Source: an uncultured Oscillospiraceae bacterium (GTDB taxonomy: Bacteria > Bacillota > Clostridia > Oscillospirales > Oscillospiraceae). Taken from it: DNA of 64,000 bases. The stretch covers positions 15,939-79,938 of the forward strand of contig CAJUSE010000008.1 of NCBI GenBank assembly GCA_910588975.1, given 5' to 3'. Shown here piece by piece: positions 63,502-64,000 of the stretch; positions within the stretch are counted from its first letter, which is position 1, and each line of letters begins with the position of its first letter. The position numbers and the translations under genes are program-made. The notes under the pieces are model-generated. The model was not told where the DNA came from. It worked only from the letters and a program-made list of their open reading frames with translations, and did not search any database.

Positions 63502-64000
63502 ATGAACATCGCCATTTACACCCTGGGCTGCAAGGTCAACCAGTACGAGACCCAGGCCATTGAAGCCGAGCTACGCCGCCGGGGCCACGACCTGGTGGAC
63601 TTTGACGGCAGCGCCGACGCCTATATCGTCAACACCTGCACCGTCACCGCCGTCAGCGATCACAAGTGCCGCCAGGCCATCCGCCGTGCCCAAAAGCGCT
63701 CCCCGGGGGCCGTGGTGGCCGTGTGCGGCTGCTACGCCCAGACCGACCCCCAGTCTGTGGCCGGGCTGGGGGTGGACCTGGTGGGAGGGGCCAACCACCG
63801 GCTGGCCTTTCTGGACGATCTGGAGCGGCTCATGGAGGCCCGGGCAGAGCAGAAGGATGCCCCCTCTGCTCCCCTGGTCACCACCGATAACATTATGTCA
63901 ACCAGAACCTTTGAGGAGCTCCCCGCCGGAGGGCTGGAGGGCCGGACCCGGGCCATGCTGAAGGTGGAGGACGGCTGCGTCAACTTCTGCACCTACTGTA
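63502..64000 (+). CDS. mtaB: tRNA t6A37 methylthiotransferase MtaB, N-terminal part (runs off window end)
   Basis: 166 residues are present. The UPF0004 domain carries Cys10 (LGCKVNQYE), Cys46 (NTCTVT) and Cys77 (CGCYAQ), ligands of the auxiliary cluster. The radical-SAM motif starts at Cys159-x3-Cys163-x2-Cys166 right at the window edge. NQYE after the first Cys separates MtaB from MiaB (usually NxxD/E). MtaB converts t6A37 to ms2t6A37 in tRNAs reading ANN codons. The ATG at 63502 follows AAAAGGGG. Confidence 0.93.
   Translation, partial: MNIAIYTLGCKVNQYETQAIEAELRRRGHDLVDFDGSADAYIVNTCTVTAVSDHKCRQAIRRAQKRSPGAVVAVCGCYAQTDPQSVAGLGVDLVGGANHRLAFLDDLERLMEARAEQKDAPSAPLVTTDNIMSTRTFEELPAGGLEGRTRAMLKVEDGCVNFCTYC

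Overview
The window reads as chromosome from a GC-rich, low-oxygen Firmicute of the Clostridia, most like the Oscillospiraceae (Flavonifractor / Pseudoflavonifractor / Intestinimonas type). The evidence is indirect: strong AAGGAGG ribosome binding sites, TTGACA-17-TATAAT promoters, a methionine T-box, a CIRCE element, EFR1-type flavodoxin-ferredoxin proteins, a SpoVB-type flippase beside MazG, HU and an S4 protein, and an F-type ATPase whose c subunit carries a two-carboxylate ion site. No rRNA, tRNA, CRISPR array, prophage or intact insertion sequence was seen. Family-level placement is inference.

Layout. 1-5.9 kb: 5' end of recG (minus), nicotinate phosphoribosyltransferase, a BceAB-type ABC transporter, and a TtcA-family tRNA thiolase. 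6.0-8.0 kb: rplM-rpsI, then an AT-richer patch with a DinJ/RelB antitoxin and a frameshifted RelE/ParE toxin. 8.0-13.7 kb: a redox cluster with two EFR1 proteins, two paralogous acetyltransferases, an Rrf2 regulator, and a PatB/MalY lyase fused to a peroxiredoxin-like domain. Two promoters here share one operator with identical geometry. 14.0-21.1 kb: the complete atpIBEFHAGDC operon.

21.1-34.0 kb: an acetyltransferase, a UvrA2-type protein with an MFS transporter, an aldo/keto reductase, a secreted FMN/FAD reductase with a LysR regulator, a soluble hybrid histidine kinase, and an exported copper-amine-oxidase-stalk protein. 34.0-38.1 kb: the methionine uptake locus metN-metI and metQ. metQ lies behind a T-box with an AUG specifier. 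metN lies behind a separate leader: its own promoter, a 33-codon ORF with nine Met codons, and an intrinsic terminator. This looks like a translation-coupled methionine attenuator and is the most interesting signal in the window. 38.1-45.8 kb: phased T-tracts before a purine nucleoside phosphorylase and MtaD-type deaminase, then SpoVB-like flippase, MazG, HU, RqcP-like S4 protein, and htpG under a CIRCE operator.

46-64 kb: a lipoprotein, YmdB phosphodiesterase, a YhaO/YhaN (SbcDC-like) pair, signal peptidase I, an ECF sigma/anti-sigma-like pair, an OsmC protein, a small P-loop protein, glucose-6-phosphate isomerase with a duplicated 3' end and a palindrome cluster behind it, a large SLH surface protein, two tandem C69 dipeptidases, a Nudix hydrolase, an HD phosphohydrolase, and the 5' part of mtaB. 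The last two genes diverge from overlapping promoters that share one perfect 17-bp palindrome.

Most of the window is housekeeping. Accessory or regulatory novelty sits at about 7.2-13.7, 34.0-36.4, 38.1, 54.6 and 62.7 kb.
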